Below, piece after piece: positions 7,986-14,901 of a stretch of 15,028 nt of DNA. The position numbers and the translations under genes were made by a program. Source of the stretch: Bacteroidota bacterium (lineage in GTDB: Bacteria > Bacteroidota > Bacteroidia > Cytophagales > Cyclobacteriaceae); contig JAEYWY010000020.1 of NCBI GenBank assembly GCA_023428695.1, forward strand, positions 1-15,028, given 5' to 3'. Every line of letters begins with the position of its first letter. The first letter of the stretch is position 1. Under the pieces are notes generated by a model, which was given only the letters and a program-made list of their open reading frames with translations, was not told the origin of the DNA and did not search any database.

Positions 7986-8756
7986 ATGAAGATTACATTA
8001 AAGGTCTGGAGACAGAAAAACGCAACGTCAAAGGGAGCGTTTCAAACATATGTAATGGATGAAGTGTCGTCAGACATGTCTTTTCTTGAAATGTTCGACG
8101 TGCTGAACAACGACCTCATCAAGAAGGGCGAGGAGCCTATCGCGTTCGATCACGACTGCCGCGAGGGAATCTGCGGAATGTGCAGCTTGTACATCAACGG
8201 AAGACCACATGGCCCTTTGCAGACTACGACCTGCCAGTTGCACATGCGCTCCTTCTCCGACGGTGAAACCATTACGGTGGAGCCGTGGCGTGCATCGGCA
8301 TTTCCCGTGATAAAAGACCTGGTGGTTGACAGAACAGCATTCGACCGCATCCAGCAGGCTGGTGGATACGTTTCCGTGAATACCGGTGGTGTTCCTGATG
8401 GAAATGAAATCCCCATCCCTAAGAAAATTGCTGACGAGGCGTTTGACGCGGCGACGTGCATCGGGTGCGGTGCCTGCGTGGCAGCGTGCAAGAACGCCTC
8501 CGCTATGCTTTTCGTGAGTGCCAAGGTTAGCCAGCTGGCTCTGTTGCCACAAGGTAAACCGGAACGCAAGGAGCGTGCGGAACGTATGGTAGCGCAGATG
8601 GACGCGGAGGGTTTTGGTTCCTGCACAAACACCGGTGCATGCGAGGCTGAATGCCCAAAGGGAATCAGTCTTTCAAACATCGCCCGGCTGAACCGCGAGT
8701 ATTATTCGGCTGTGACTTCGTCGTACGAAATCCAGTCAAAAGGCGGCGGAGACTAG
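7986..8756 (+). CDS. sdhB: Succinate dehydrogenase/fumarate reductase iron-sulfur subunit
   Basis: This 256-residue subunit relays electrons from FAD to the haem-bearing anchor through three clusters. The N-terminal ferredoxin domain has the [2Fe-2S] ligands Cys58, Cys63, Cys66 and Cys83 (DCREGICGMC and TTCQ). The C-terminal domain has Cys158, Cys161 and Cys164 (CIGCGAC) for the [4Fe-4S] cluster. Cys168, Cys213, Cys219 and Cys223 (SCTNTGACEAECPKG) supply the remaining [4Fe-4S] and the [3Fe-4S] ligands. All expected ligands are present. The gene starts 21 bases after sdhA and is followed 23 bases later by an intrinsic terminator, so it closes the operon. Confidence 0.97.
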   Translation: MKITLKVWRQKNATSKGAFQTYVMDEVSSDMSFLEMFDVLNNDLIKKGEEPIAFDHDCREGICGMCSLYINGRPHGPLQTTTCQLHMRSFSDGETITVEPWRASAFPVIKDLVVDRTAFDRIQQAGGYVSVNTGGVPDGNEIPIPKKIADEAFDAATCIGCGACVAACKNASAMLFVSAKVSQLALLPQGKPERKERAERMVAQMDAEGFGSCTNTGACEAECPKGISLSNIARLNREYYSAVTSSYEIQSKGGGD

Positions 8757-8779
8757 CCTGAAAATTACATGACAAAACA

Positions 8780-8800
8780 GGGGCACGACGGCCCCTTTTT
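8780..8800 (+). terminator. Intrinsic terminator of the sdhCAB operon
   Basis: The stem GGGGC (8780-8784) pairs with GCCCC (8791-8795) around a six-base loop and is followed by TTTTT, then GTTTTT. It lies 23 bases after the sdhB stop codon. Confidence 0.85.
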
Positions 8801-8892
8801 GTTTTTATGCCCTTATGGGGATAACTTTAAATCCGTTGTGCTCAAAACTGGCACACTTGTGGCAAAGAAGCCCTATGACCTAACAAACTCGC

Positions 8893-10254
8893 GTGAACAG
8901 ATTTTTTGCCGTGCTGATAATCGCTTTCGCGGCCTGCAGCCCGCGGACACTCCCGCCTGACCCGGAGGCATCCAAACCATTGTGGCTCCAGGGAAAAGCG
9001 GAAATGGCCGGGTACTATACGGGCGTAGGTCACAGCAGGAAGTCAGCCGATCACAACTACATCCAGGCTGCGAAAAAAAGTGCGCTGGATGATCTGGTCT
9101 CTCAGATTAAGGTCAACGTTTCCAGCACATCGGTGCTGAGTCAGTTTGAGGCCGACAAAAAATTCTCCGAACAATACGAACAAATAATTCAGACAACGGT
9201 AGCCGACGAAATTGAGGAATTCGAAATGGTTGACGCCTGGGAAGATGCCACGAGCTACTGGGTGTATTACCGGCTCTCGGTGTCGCGCTATCGCCAGATC
9301 AAGGAAGAACAAAAGCGCAATGCAACGATGCTTGCGACTGACTACTTCGGAAGAGCACGCACTGCAGAAGCCTCCGGAGATTTATTGCAGGCTCTCGGTT
9401 TCTATTTCCAGTCATTTCGCGCCGTCGATAAGTATCTCGGTGAGGCTATTCGCGTTACGCATGATGGCCGGGAGATATTGCTGGTAAATGAAATTTATGC
9501 CTCGATACAGACACTTCTCAACCGCATCAAATTAACAGCAACGCCGTCTACCCTTGAGGTTAACCGACGCATTCAAAATAGTTCAGAAGTGATAAACGTT
9601 ACTGCAAAACTGGATGGCTCTCTGGTCCCGGATGTTCCGCTACACGCAGCGTTTGAAAAAGGAGCCGGAAGTATTTTTCCTTCCTATACCACTGATCGCA
9701 AAGGCGAATCTAAAATCCTCCTGAACCAGATCGGATCCAAAGATCTTGAACAGATTGTCGTCGTCAGAGTAAACATTGATGCATTGAGCGGCACGTCGGG
9801 TTCACCGGTTTATGATCTTATCGTGAAAACGCTTAAACTTCCAGAGACAAGAATTCACCTTAAGGTTCAGCGACCATTAGTCTTTCTTTCGGCGAACGAG
9901 AAGAGTTTTGGGAATTCGAAAGCTAATAATCAGTTGAGCAACAGGCTGAAAAATCTGCTGACGACAAACGGATTTGAATTTACGAACGACAAGACGCGGG
10001 CTGACCTCTGGTTTGATGTGCAGGCTGATGCGGAGCGGGGCTCTGTAACCGGAAGTATTTACGTCACATACCTCACAGGCGTCATTCGTGTGACTGCCGT
10101 GAGGGAGGGGAAGGAAATCTATGCAACGGTGCTTGATCGGATCAAAGGATTTGGTCTGGACTACGACAAATCAAGTGTAGATGCATATAACAAGGCCATG
10201 GAAACGCTTGAAAAGGAAAAAATGGAAGACCTGATTAATATGGTACTTCAGTAA
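8893..10254 (+). CDS. LPP20-like lipoprotein, 453 residues
   Basis: The start is GTG at 8893, chosen because it gives a short hydrophobic signal (MNRFFAVLIIAFAACS) with a lipobox-like AAC and Cys15 as probable lipid anchor. The nearest in-frame ATG would lose the signal. Residues about 30-135 resemble the LPP20 domain: a GYYTGVGHS strand, then a long helix rich in Ala/Leu (AAKKSALDDLVSQI), then a basic-to-acidic helix and a YWVYYRLS strand. Residues 214-325 look like an all-beta domain. Residues 327-453 form an alpha/beta domain (FLSANEKSFG, RADLWFDVQAD) ending in a charged helix. Probable location is the periplasmic face of a membrane, most likely the outer one. The function is unknown. The next gene has a second LPP20-like domain, which suggests a shared envelope role. 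Naming the domain rests on pattern only. Confidence 0.85.
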   Translation: MNRFFAVLIIAFAACSPRTLPPDPEASKPLWLQGKAEMAGYYTGVGHSRKSADHNYIQAAKKSALDDLVSQIKVNVSSTSVLSQFEADKKFSEQYEQIIQTTVADEIEEFEMVDAWEDATSYWVYYRLSVSRYRQIKEEQKRNATMLATDYFGRARTAEASGDLLQALGFYFQSFRAVDKYLGEAIRVTHDGREILLVNEIYASIQTLLNRIKLTATPSTLEVNRRIQNSSEVINVTAKLDGSLVPDVPLHAAFEKGAGSIFPSYTTDRKGESKILLNQIGSKDLEQIVVVRVNIDALSGTSGSPVYDLIVKTLKLPETRIHLKVQRPLVFLSANEKSFGNSKANNQLSNRLKNLLTTNGFEFTNDKTRADLWFDVQADAERGSVTGSIYVTYLTGVIRVTAVREGKEIYATVLDRIKGFGLDYDKSSVDAYNKAMETLEKEKMEDLINMVLQ

Positions 10255-10327
10255 ATGAAGCGACCAGATTTGGTATTCCTTTTGCCTTCACCCATGTATA
10301 TTGAAACTTTTAAACTGCGTCATAACT

Positions 10328-10894
10328 ATGAAAAAACTTACGAATTCAACGCTGTTGCTTCTTGCGCTGGGCGCCGTGTTCATCGCGGGCTGTAAGAGCA
10401 AAGAGAAAGCCCCCAAGGGCGAAGTCGAGGTCGTAGTACCTTGTTCCGGATCGGAATATTTTACGAACAACAAGTTCTTCCGCGCCAACTCTATCGGTGA
10501 AAGCCAGGATCAGGTGACCTCAAAGAAGAAAGCGCTGGCCAACGCACGCGCGGAACTGGCTGCCAGTATCTCGACTACGGTTAAGGCCGTTACTGACAAC
10601 TACACCAATTCACGGGAGATGAACAACCGCGAACAGGTTGAAGAACGTTTTGAACAACTGAACCGTGAGATTGTTGAACAAAAGCTCACTGGTGTGCGGA
10701 CTCTGTGCGAAAAACTTATGAGGACTGATAACGGTACGTACAAGACATACATCGCAATTGAGTTGTCTGCCGACGAACTCGTTGCTACGTACAATGAAAG
10801 GCTTTCCAAGGACGAACGTCTGCGTATCGACTACGACTACGAGAAGTTTAAGGAGACTTTTGAAAAGGAAATGGAGAAGTTGGGTAACAATTAA
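10328..10894 (+). CDS. Small LPP20-like lipoprotein, 188 residues
   Basis: The ATG at 10328 was chosen over an upstream in-frame ATG (10301). It gives a clean lipoprotein signal: MKK, a hydrophobic run, then the lipobox Ile-Ala-Gly-Cys with Cys22, followed by a charged linker (KSKEKAPKG). The mature part resembles an LPP20 domain (NKFFRANSIGESQDQ, then the Ala-rich helix KKALANARAELAASI, then KTYIAIELSADEL). It is flanked by coiled-coil-like helices (EQVEERFEQLNREIVEQK) and a charged C-terminal helix. The gene lies 73 bases after the larger lipoprotein and is followed by a strong terminator, so the two probably form a unit. No specific function can be assigned. Confidence 0.85.
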   Translation: MKKLTNSTLLLLALGAVFIAGCKSKEKAPKGEVEVVVPCSGSEYFTNNKFFRANSIGESQDQVTSKKKALANARAELAASISTTVKAVTDNYTNSREMNNREQVEERFEQLNREIVEQKLTGVRTLCEKLMRTDNGTYKTYIAIELSADELVATYNERLSKDERLRIDYDYEKFKETFEKEMEKLGNN

Positions 10895-10915
10895 TCCAGC
10901 TTATCCGTTGGGGAG

Positions 10916-10948
10916 AGGGCCGGCCAATCAAGACCGGCCCTTTCTGTT
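10916..10948 (+). terminator. Strong intrinsic terminator after the lipoprotein pair
   Basis: AGGGCCGG (10916-10923) pairs perfectly with CCGGCCCT (10934-10941) around a ten-base loop and is followed by TTCTGTTT. It lies 21 bases after the stop codon. A second, looser hairpin, CGGTCGG (10955-10961) with CCGGCCG (11014-11020) followed by seven T, lies just downstream. Its loop of about 52 bases makes it doubtful as a terminator. Confidence 0.85.
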
Positions 10949-11040
10949 TGGAAGCGGTCGGGGTTTGACGGGTGTTATCGTTTGCATTAACTCCCTAACA
11001 AGTGTTATTGATTCCGGCCGATTTTTTTATGATTGATTAA

Positions 11041-11071
11041 TTTGATTTTAGCTGTTGATGGTCTACTTTCG
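11041..11071 (+). promoter_or_regulatory. Candidate promoter of the sulfur-assimilation operon
   Basis: TTTG (11041-11044), a 19-base spacer, then TACTTTCG (11064-11071) fits the Bacteroidota consensus with one mismatch in the -7 box. Transcription would begin near 11078, giving a leader of about 200 bases before the sulfite reductase ATG. That leader contains a short open frame and a terminator. Confidence 0.45.
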
Positions 11072-11118
11072 TAGATAGTATGCTGAATATCTTATCATCC
11101 TGTATGAGCTCATTAACT

Positions 11119-11184
11119 ATGGCAGACAAGAAGTGTTGCTGTAAACTGATGCCGCGCATGCAGGAATGTATGGACGTTAAATAA
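11119..11184 (+). CDS. Cys/Met-rich leader peptide (21 codons)
   Basis: The frame runs from ATG 11119 to TAA 11182-11184. An in-frame ATG at 11104 would add five residues. Of 21 residues, four are Cys (6, 7, 8 and 17) and four are Met (1, 11, 14 and 18). The three consecutive Cys codons TGT-TGC-TGT occupy 11134-11142. It has no signal peptide or membrane segment. It lies about 90 bases upstream of a sulfite reductase operon and 23 bases before a strong terminator hairpin. A run of codons for the pathway's end product just before a terminator is the hallmark of an attenuation leader peptide. The alternative is a tiny Cys-rich, metal- or thiol-binding protein with its own terminator. Confidence 0.6.
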   Translation: MADKKCCCKLMPRMQECMDVK

Positions 11185-11227
11185 GTAAATAACTTACAAG
11201 AAATAACGAGCCTTTCCTGCACAGCGG
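11152..11227 (+). promoter_or_regulatory. Candidate antiterminator pairing in the sulfite reductase leader
   Basis: TGCAGGAA (11159-11166, inside the leader frame) is perfectly complementary to TTCCTGCA (11214-11221), which is part of the 5' arm and loop of the terminator. After a small internal loop, CCGC (11152-11155) can pair with GCGG (11224-11227). The 12 pairs cannot coexist with the terminator. A ribosome stalled on the Cys codons at 11134-11142 would leave 11152-11166 free, favouring this structure and read-through. An upstream segment, TCCTGTA (11098-11104), can also pair with 11159-11165 and could release the terminator when the leader is not translated. The pairings are read from sequence; their use is inferred. 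Confidence 0.5.
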
Positions 11228-11245
11228 GAAAGGCTCTTTCATTTT
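11208..11245 (+). terminator. Intrinsic terminator (attenuator) upstream of sulfite reductase
   Basis: GAGCCTTTCC (11208-11217) pairs perfectly with GGAAAGGCTC (11227-11236). A further G-U and a G-C pair close a five-base loop. The hairpin is followed by TTTCATTTT. It lies only 31 bases upstream of the sulfite reductase ATG and after a short Cys-rich frame, so it interrupts the operon's own leader rather than ending a preceding gene. Confidence 0.8.
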
Positions 11246-11275
11246 ATAACAAATGCGAACTAACAGCCCTTAGCT

Positions 11276-13381
11276 ATGGAAAGTTTTCGATCGGAATTGG
11301 AGGATTTGAACAACCCGGTGGTTGCCCGCGATATCGTTGATCTTGAGAAGAAGATCAGGCTTTACCGGGAGGGGAAAATCGATGACGACAAGTTCAGAAG
11401 CCTGAGGCTTGTTCGAGGCATCTACGGTCAGCGTCAGCCTGGCGTTCAGATGGTGAGGATCAAACTTCCACTCGGGCGCGTAAACACGACTCAACTCAGG
11501 AGAATCGCGGACATCTCCGATGAGTACGCCAGCAGCAATCTGCATGCGACCACACGTCAGGATATTCAGATACATTTCGTAAGTCTTGATCGTACACCTG
11601 AGCTGTGGACGAAACTTGAACAGGACAACATCACCATTCGCGAGGCCTGTGGTAACACGGTACGCAACGTCACCGCGTCCGACACCGCGGGCATAGATCC
11701 GAAGGAGTTGTTCGATGTTACTCCCTACGCATACGAGACGTTTCGCTATCTGCTGCGAAATCCGATCTGTCAGGAAATGGGTCGCAAGTTCAAGATTTCA
11801 TTTTCGGCAACCGACGATGATACTGCATTCTCGTTCATTCATGATCTCGGCTTTATTCCCAGGATAAAAGACGGGCAACGTGGCTTTAAGGTGATGATCG
11901 GTGGCGGACTTGGTGCAAATCCATACCTCGCTCTCGTTGCCTTCGAATTCCTGCCGGAAGATCAGGTGATTCCATTTACGGAAGCCGTTCTGCGCGTGTT
12001 CGATCGCTACGGTGAAAGAAACCGCCGCATGAAAGCACGTTTTAAGTTCCTGCTTGGCGACCTCGGGCTCGAAAAAGTCATGGAACTCGTTGAAGAGGAA
12101 AGAAAAGCAATAAGATACAAAAGCTATCCGATTGATTTGAACGTTGTTCCTCCTTCCAAATACCCTGATGAACAGAACTGGGGTGATGTCGTATTGACGA
12201 ATCCCACGAAGTTTGAACGCTGGAGGAGGACCAACGTAATTGCACAGAAGCAGGAAGGATTCTTCGCCGCTTATGTGAAACTTACACTTGGTAACATGTC
12301 GTCAGCGCTCGCACGGAAGTTTGCTGATGTGGTTGACATGTATGCCTCGGATGAGTTGCGCGTGACTGTGAATCAGGGCTACCTCATTCGTTTTGTCCGC
12401 GAGTCGACACTTCCACATCTTTTTAACGCACTCGATCAACTCGGCCTGGCTGAACCCGGTTTCGACAGCGTCGCCGACGTCACGGCCTGCCCCGGTACCG
12501 AGTCGTGTAATCTTGCAATCTCTGACAGCACATTCATTTCTGTTGCGCTGGAGAAAGTGATCCGCGAAGAATATCCTGATCTGATCTATAACAACGACAT
12601 AAAAATAAAAATCAGCGGATGCCCTAACTCGTGCGGTCAGCACGGAATTGCATCGATCGGACTACACGGCAGCACGATCAAAGACAAGCAAGGTAAAGTA
12701 CTTCCTGCTCTCGTTGTGCTTTTGGGTGGTGGTCGACTCGGAAATGGTGATGCAATTGTATCCGACAAGATTATCAAGATTCCCAGCAAGCGCGGACCCG
12801 ATGCGCTGAGATTGCTGCTCAACGACTATGATGCCAATGCAACGGAAGGCGAGTACTTCCACGCATACTTTCAACGCATGGGTCGCAATTATTTCTACAC
12901 GTTGCTTAAGCCACTTTCCGACCTGTCAAAGGTGGTACCACAGGATTACATCGACTGGGGCCAGGAGAAAAACTTTATCCTTCACACAGCGGTGGGTGAG
13001 TGTGCCGGAGTGATGATAGATCTTGTTTCCACGCTCCTCAATGATTCGGAAGAAAAAATTGAATGGGCGACGGAGGCTATACGCGCAAAACAATATGCGG
13101 ATTCGATATATCACAGCTACAGCTCGATGATCAATACCGCAAAGGCGTTGTTGCTAACTGTCGATATCAGGCCAAGTACACAAATACAAACGATTCTGGA
13201 TTTCCAGAAGACCTTTGTGGATTCAGGTCTTATTAAAATGCACGATTTCAAGGCGGGCGTTCTGCGTATCAACAAGAACGAGCCCGGCGAAGAGTTTGCG
13301 ATTGAGTACCTCGAAAGTGCAAAACAATTGCTGGCTGACGCATATGCATTCAGGTCAGTTAAGGAAGAAGTAAACAAATGA
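11276..13381 (+). CDS. sir: Siroheme sulfite reductase with C-terminal HEPN-like domain
   Basis: This 701-residue enzyme belongs to the nitrite/sulfite reductase family and would reduce sulfite to sulfide with six electrons, probably from ferredoxin. The two-fold repeated architecture is visible: ferredoxin-like half and haem domain at about 50-275, repeated at about 325-550. Ligands of the siroheme-linked [4Fe-4S] cluster are Cys405 and Cys411 (ACPGTESC) and Cys449 and Cys453 (GCPNSC). Residues about 570-701 are an extra alpha-helical tail resembling a HEPN domain (LVSTLLNDSEEKIEWATEAI, then QYADSIYHSYSSMINTAKALL), absent from classical SiR/NiR. Genes for siroheme synthesis follow directly, with a 4-bp ATGA overlap to the next. 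Nitrite reductase is the main alternative; the Cys-rich leader and the neighbours favour sulfite. The ATG at 11276 follows a terminator-bearing leader. Confidence 0.92.
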   Translation: MESFRSELEDLNNPVVARDIVDLEKKIRLYREGKIDDDKFRSLRLVRGIYGQRQPGVQMVRIKLPLGRVNTTQLRRIADISDEYASSNLHATTRQDIQIHFVSLDRTPELWTKLEQDNITIREACGNTVRNVTASDTAGIDPKELFDVTPYAYETFRYLLRNPICQEMGRKFKISFSATDDDTAFSFIHDLGFIPRIKDGQRGFKVMIGGGLGANPYLALVAFEFLPEDQVIPFTEAVLRVFDRYGERNRRMKARFKFLLGDLGLEKVMELVEEERKAIRYKSYPIDLNVVPPSKYPDEQNWGDVVLTNPTKFERWRRTNVIAQKQEGFFAAYVKLTLGNMSSALARKFADVVDMYASDELRVTVNQGYLIRFVRESTLPHLFNALDQLGLAEPGFDSVADVTACPGTESCNLAISDSTFISVALEKVIREEYPDLIYNNDIKIKISGCPNSCGQHGIASIGLHGSTIKDKQGKVLPALVVLLGGGRLGNGDAIVSDKIIKIPSKRGPDALRLLLNDYDANATEGEYFHAYFQRMGRNYFYTLLKPLSDLSKVVPQDYIDWGQEKNFILHTAVGECAGVMIDLVSTLLNDSEEKIEWATEAIRAKQYADSIYHSYSSMINTAKALLLTVDIRPSTQIQTILDFQKTFVDSGLIKMHDFKAGVLRINKNEPGEEFAIEYLESAKQLLADAYAFRSVKEEVNK

Positions 13382-14160
13382 TTCCAACGATAACCATACT
13401 TGAGAAACGACCGAGGCTCACGCTTGTGGGTGCAGGACCGGGTGATCCGGAATTGCTCACAGTGAAAGCAGTAAACGTCCTTAAGACAGCCGACGTCGTT
13501 TTGTTCGATGCGCTTGTCGGTCAGGGCGTCCTTGATCTTATCCCACGTGACATTCCATCCTTATCCGTAGGCAAACGCGCAGGTAACCACGCGTTGAGTC
13601 AGGATGAGATCAACGAACTGATCGTAGAATTCGCCTATCGGTTTGGTCACGTGGTACGACTGAAGGGTGGCGACCCTTTCGTGTTTGGCAGGGGTACTGA
13701 AGAATCGGAGTTCGCACGGGCGCATGGCCTTGACGTAGCGGTTGTCCCCGGGATTTCGAGCGCCCTGGCTGTGCCGGCCGCGATTGGTATTCCTGTGACT
13801 GCACGTGGTGTGAGCGAAAGTTTCTGGGTGATCACCGGAACTACCAAAACCGGTAAGTTGTCACAGGATATTTCGCTGGCAGCCAGGTCTTCTGCTACGC
13901 TCGTTATCTTGATGGGCATTTCGCGCATCAACGATATTATGACGTTTCTTGCTAACGAAGGCAGGGGCAGCACACCAGTGGCCGTCATTCAAAACGGCAC
14001 GATGCCAAATCAAAAAAGTGTAACCGGTACCGTCGATACAATTGCGGGCAAAATGAAGGTCGAGGATATCGCTTCACCCGGAATAATCATCGTCGGGGAG
14101 GTTGTTCGTTTTGCAGACGAACTTCGCGAAATCATTGAAGTCGCGGGAAATTATGAGTGA
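13378..14160 (+). CDS. cobA: Uroporphyrinogen-III C-methyltransferase
   Basis: This 260-residue SAM-dependent enzyme methylates uroporphyrinogen III twice to make precorrin-2, the first committed step to siroheme. Family motifs are clear: LVGAGPGDPELLT near residues 16-28, the RLKGGDPFVFGRG SAM-binding loop at 94-106, VVPGISSALAVPA at 122-134 and IPVTARG at 138-144. It is a stand-alone enzyme of normal length, not fused to the later siroheme enzymes as in enteric CysG. Its ATG overlaps the sulfite reductase stop codon by four bases, which implies translational coupling. The next gene continues siroheme synthesis. Its role here is to supply the reductase's prosthetic group. Confidence 0.96.
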   Translation: MIPTITILEKRPRLTLVGAGPGDPELLTVKAVNVLKTADVVLFDALVGQGVLDLIPRDIPSLSVGKRAGNHALSQDEINELIVEFAYRFGHVVRLKGGDPFVFGRGTEESEFARAHGLDVAVVPGISSALAVPAAIGIPVTARGVSESFWVITGTTKTGKLSQDISLAARSSATLVILMGISRINDIMTFLANEGRGSTPVAVIQNGTMPNQKSVTGTVDTIAGKMKVEDIASPGIIIVGEVVRFADELREIIEVAGNYE

Positions 14161-14177
14161 TATTAAAAATTAAAACT

Positions 14178-14774
14178 ATGTCGGAGCGCAACAACCTTTT
14201 TCCTGTGTTTCTGAAACTGGAATCGCTGCACACGCTTATCGTTGGCGGTGGTCATGTCGGTCTTGAGAAACTCATGGCGATGCTGAAGAACAGCCCCGCG
14301 GCGAACATCACGCTGGTGGCACGTACGATTCAGGAGCCGATAAAGGAACTTGCGCGAAAACATCCGACCGTTATTCTCCAGGAACGCAACTTCAAATTGT
14401 GGGACCTGTGGGATAAAGACCTGGTTGTGCTCGCAACCGATAATCGTCAGCTGCATGAGACGATTCGTAACTTTGCGCGTTCAAGGAAGTTGCTGATAAA
14501 CGTCGCTGATACTCCCGAGCTTTGTGACTTCTACCTGGGCTCGGTGGTAACAAAGGGAAATCTAAAAATAGGCATTTCAACCAACGGAAAATCGCCGACG
14601 ATTTCAAAACGTTTCCGCGAATACCTTGAGGAAGCGTTACCGGAAAACACCAATGACCTGCTGGATAATATGCAGAAGATCCGCCAGCGCATCAAAGGCG
14701 ATTTCAATCATAAGGTGAAAGTGCTCAACGACATTACGACGTCCTGGCTCGCGCAACCGGAGGCTGAGGCATGA
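14178..14774 (+). CDS. Precorrin-2 dehydrogenase / sirohydrochlorin ferrochelatase
   Basis: This 198-residue protein matches the N-terminal half of CysG and yeast Met8. It oxidises precorrin-2 with NAD and then inserts iron to form siroheme. The dinucleotide-binding loop VGGGHVGLEK is at residues 22-31. The NVADTPELCDF segment at 108-118 carries Asp111, the position of the catalytic Asp in this family. ISTNGKSPTISKRFRE is at 133-148. I prefer the ATG at 14178, which starts MSERNNLFPVFLKL. A GTG at 14157 overlapping the cobA stop codon (GTGA) is in frame and would add seven residues. It is the last complete gene before the contig ends. Confidence 0.93.
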   Translation: MSERNNLFPVFLKLESLHTLIVGGGHVGLEKLMAMLKNSPAANITLVARTIQEPIKELARKHPTVILQERNFKLWDLWDKDLVVLATDNRQLHETIRNFARSRKLLINVADTPELCDFYLGSVVTKGNLKIGISTNGKSPTISKRFREYLEEALPENTNDLLDNMQKIRQRIKGDFNHKVKVLNDITTSWLAQPEAEA

Positions 14775-14901
14775 TGACGGCGTGCTGACCCGCAATTAGT
14801 CGTTTCTTTCCTTTTTTACATGGGCCGTCTCTGGCGGCGTTTGAGGCTCCGCATTTCCTTTTGACGGATGGCCGGTGCGTTGTGATTTGATCGCCGGGTT
14901 C
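14775..14901. other. Non-coding stretch between the siroheme gene and the right repeat arm
   Basis: No open frame of convincing quality and no clear intrinsic terminator was seen here. An ATG at 14772, overlapping the end of the siroheme gene, opens a frame that stops after five codons. The sulfur operon may end here, or a following gene may have been separated from it by the repeated element. Confidence 0.4.

Noticed and set aside
8070..8680. Two minus-strand frames of 160 and 176 codons opposite sdhB
   Set aside because: They are antisense to a gene with every iron-sulfur ligand conserved. Their predicted proteins show no domain.
10955..11028. Second terminator (CGGTCGG...CCGGCCG followed by seven T) after the lipoprotein pair
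   Set aside because: The 7-bp stem includes a G-U pair and closes a loop of about 52 bases, which is too long for a convincing intrinsic terminator. A strong one is already present at 10916-10948.
11104..11121. ATG at 11104 as the main start of the Cys-rich leader ORF
   Set aside because: It is in frame and possible, but the five extra residues add no Cys. The 11119 start is kept as the minimal call.
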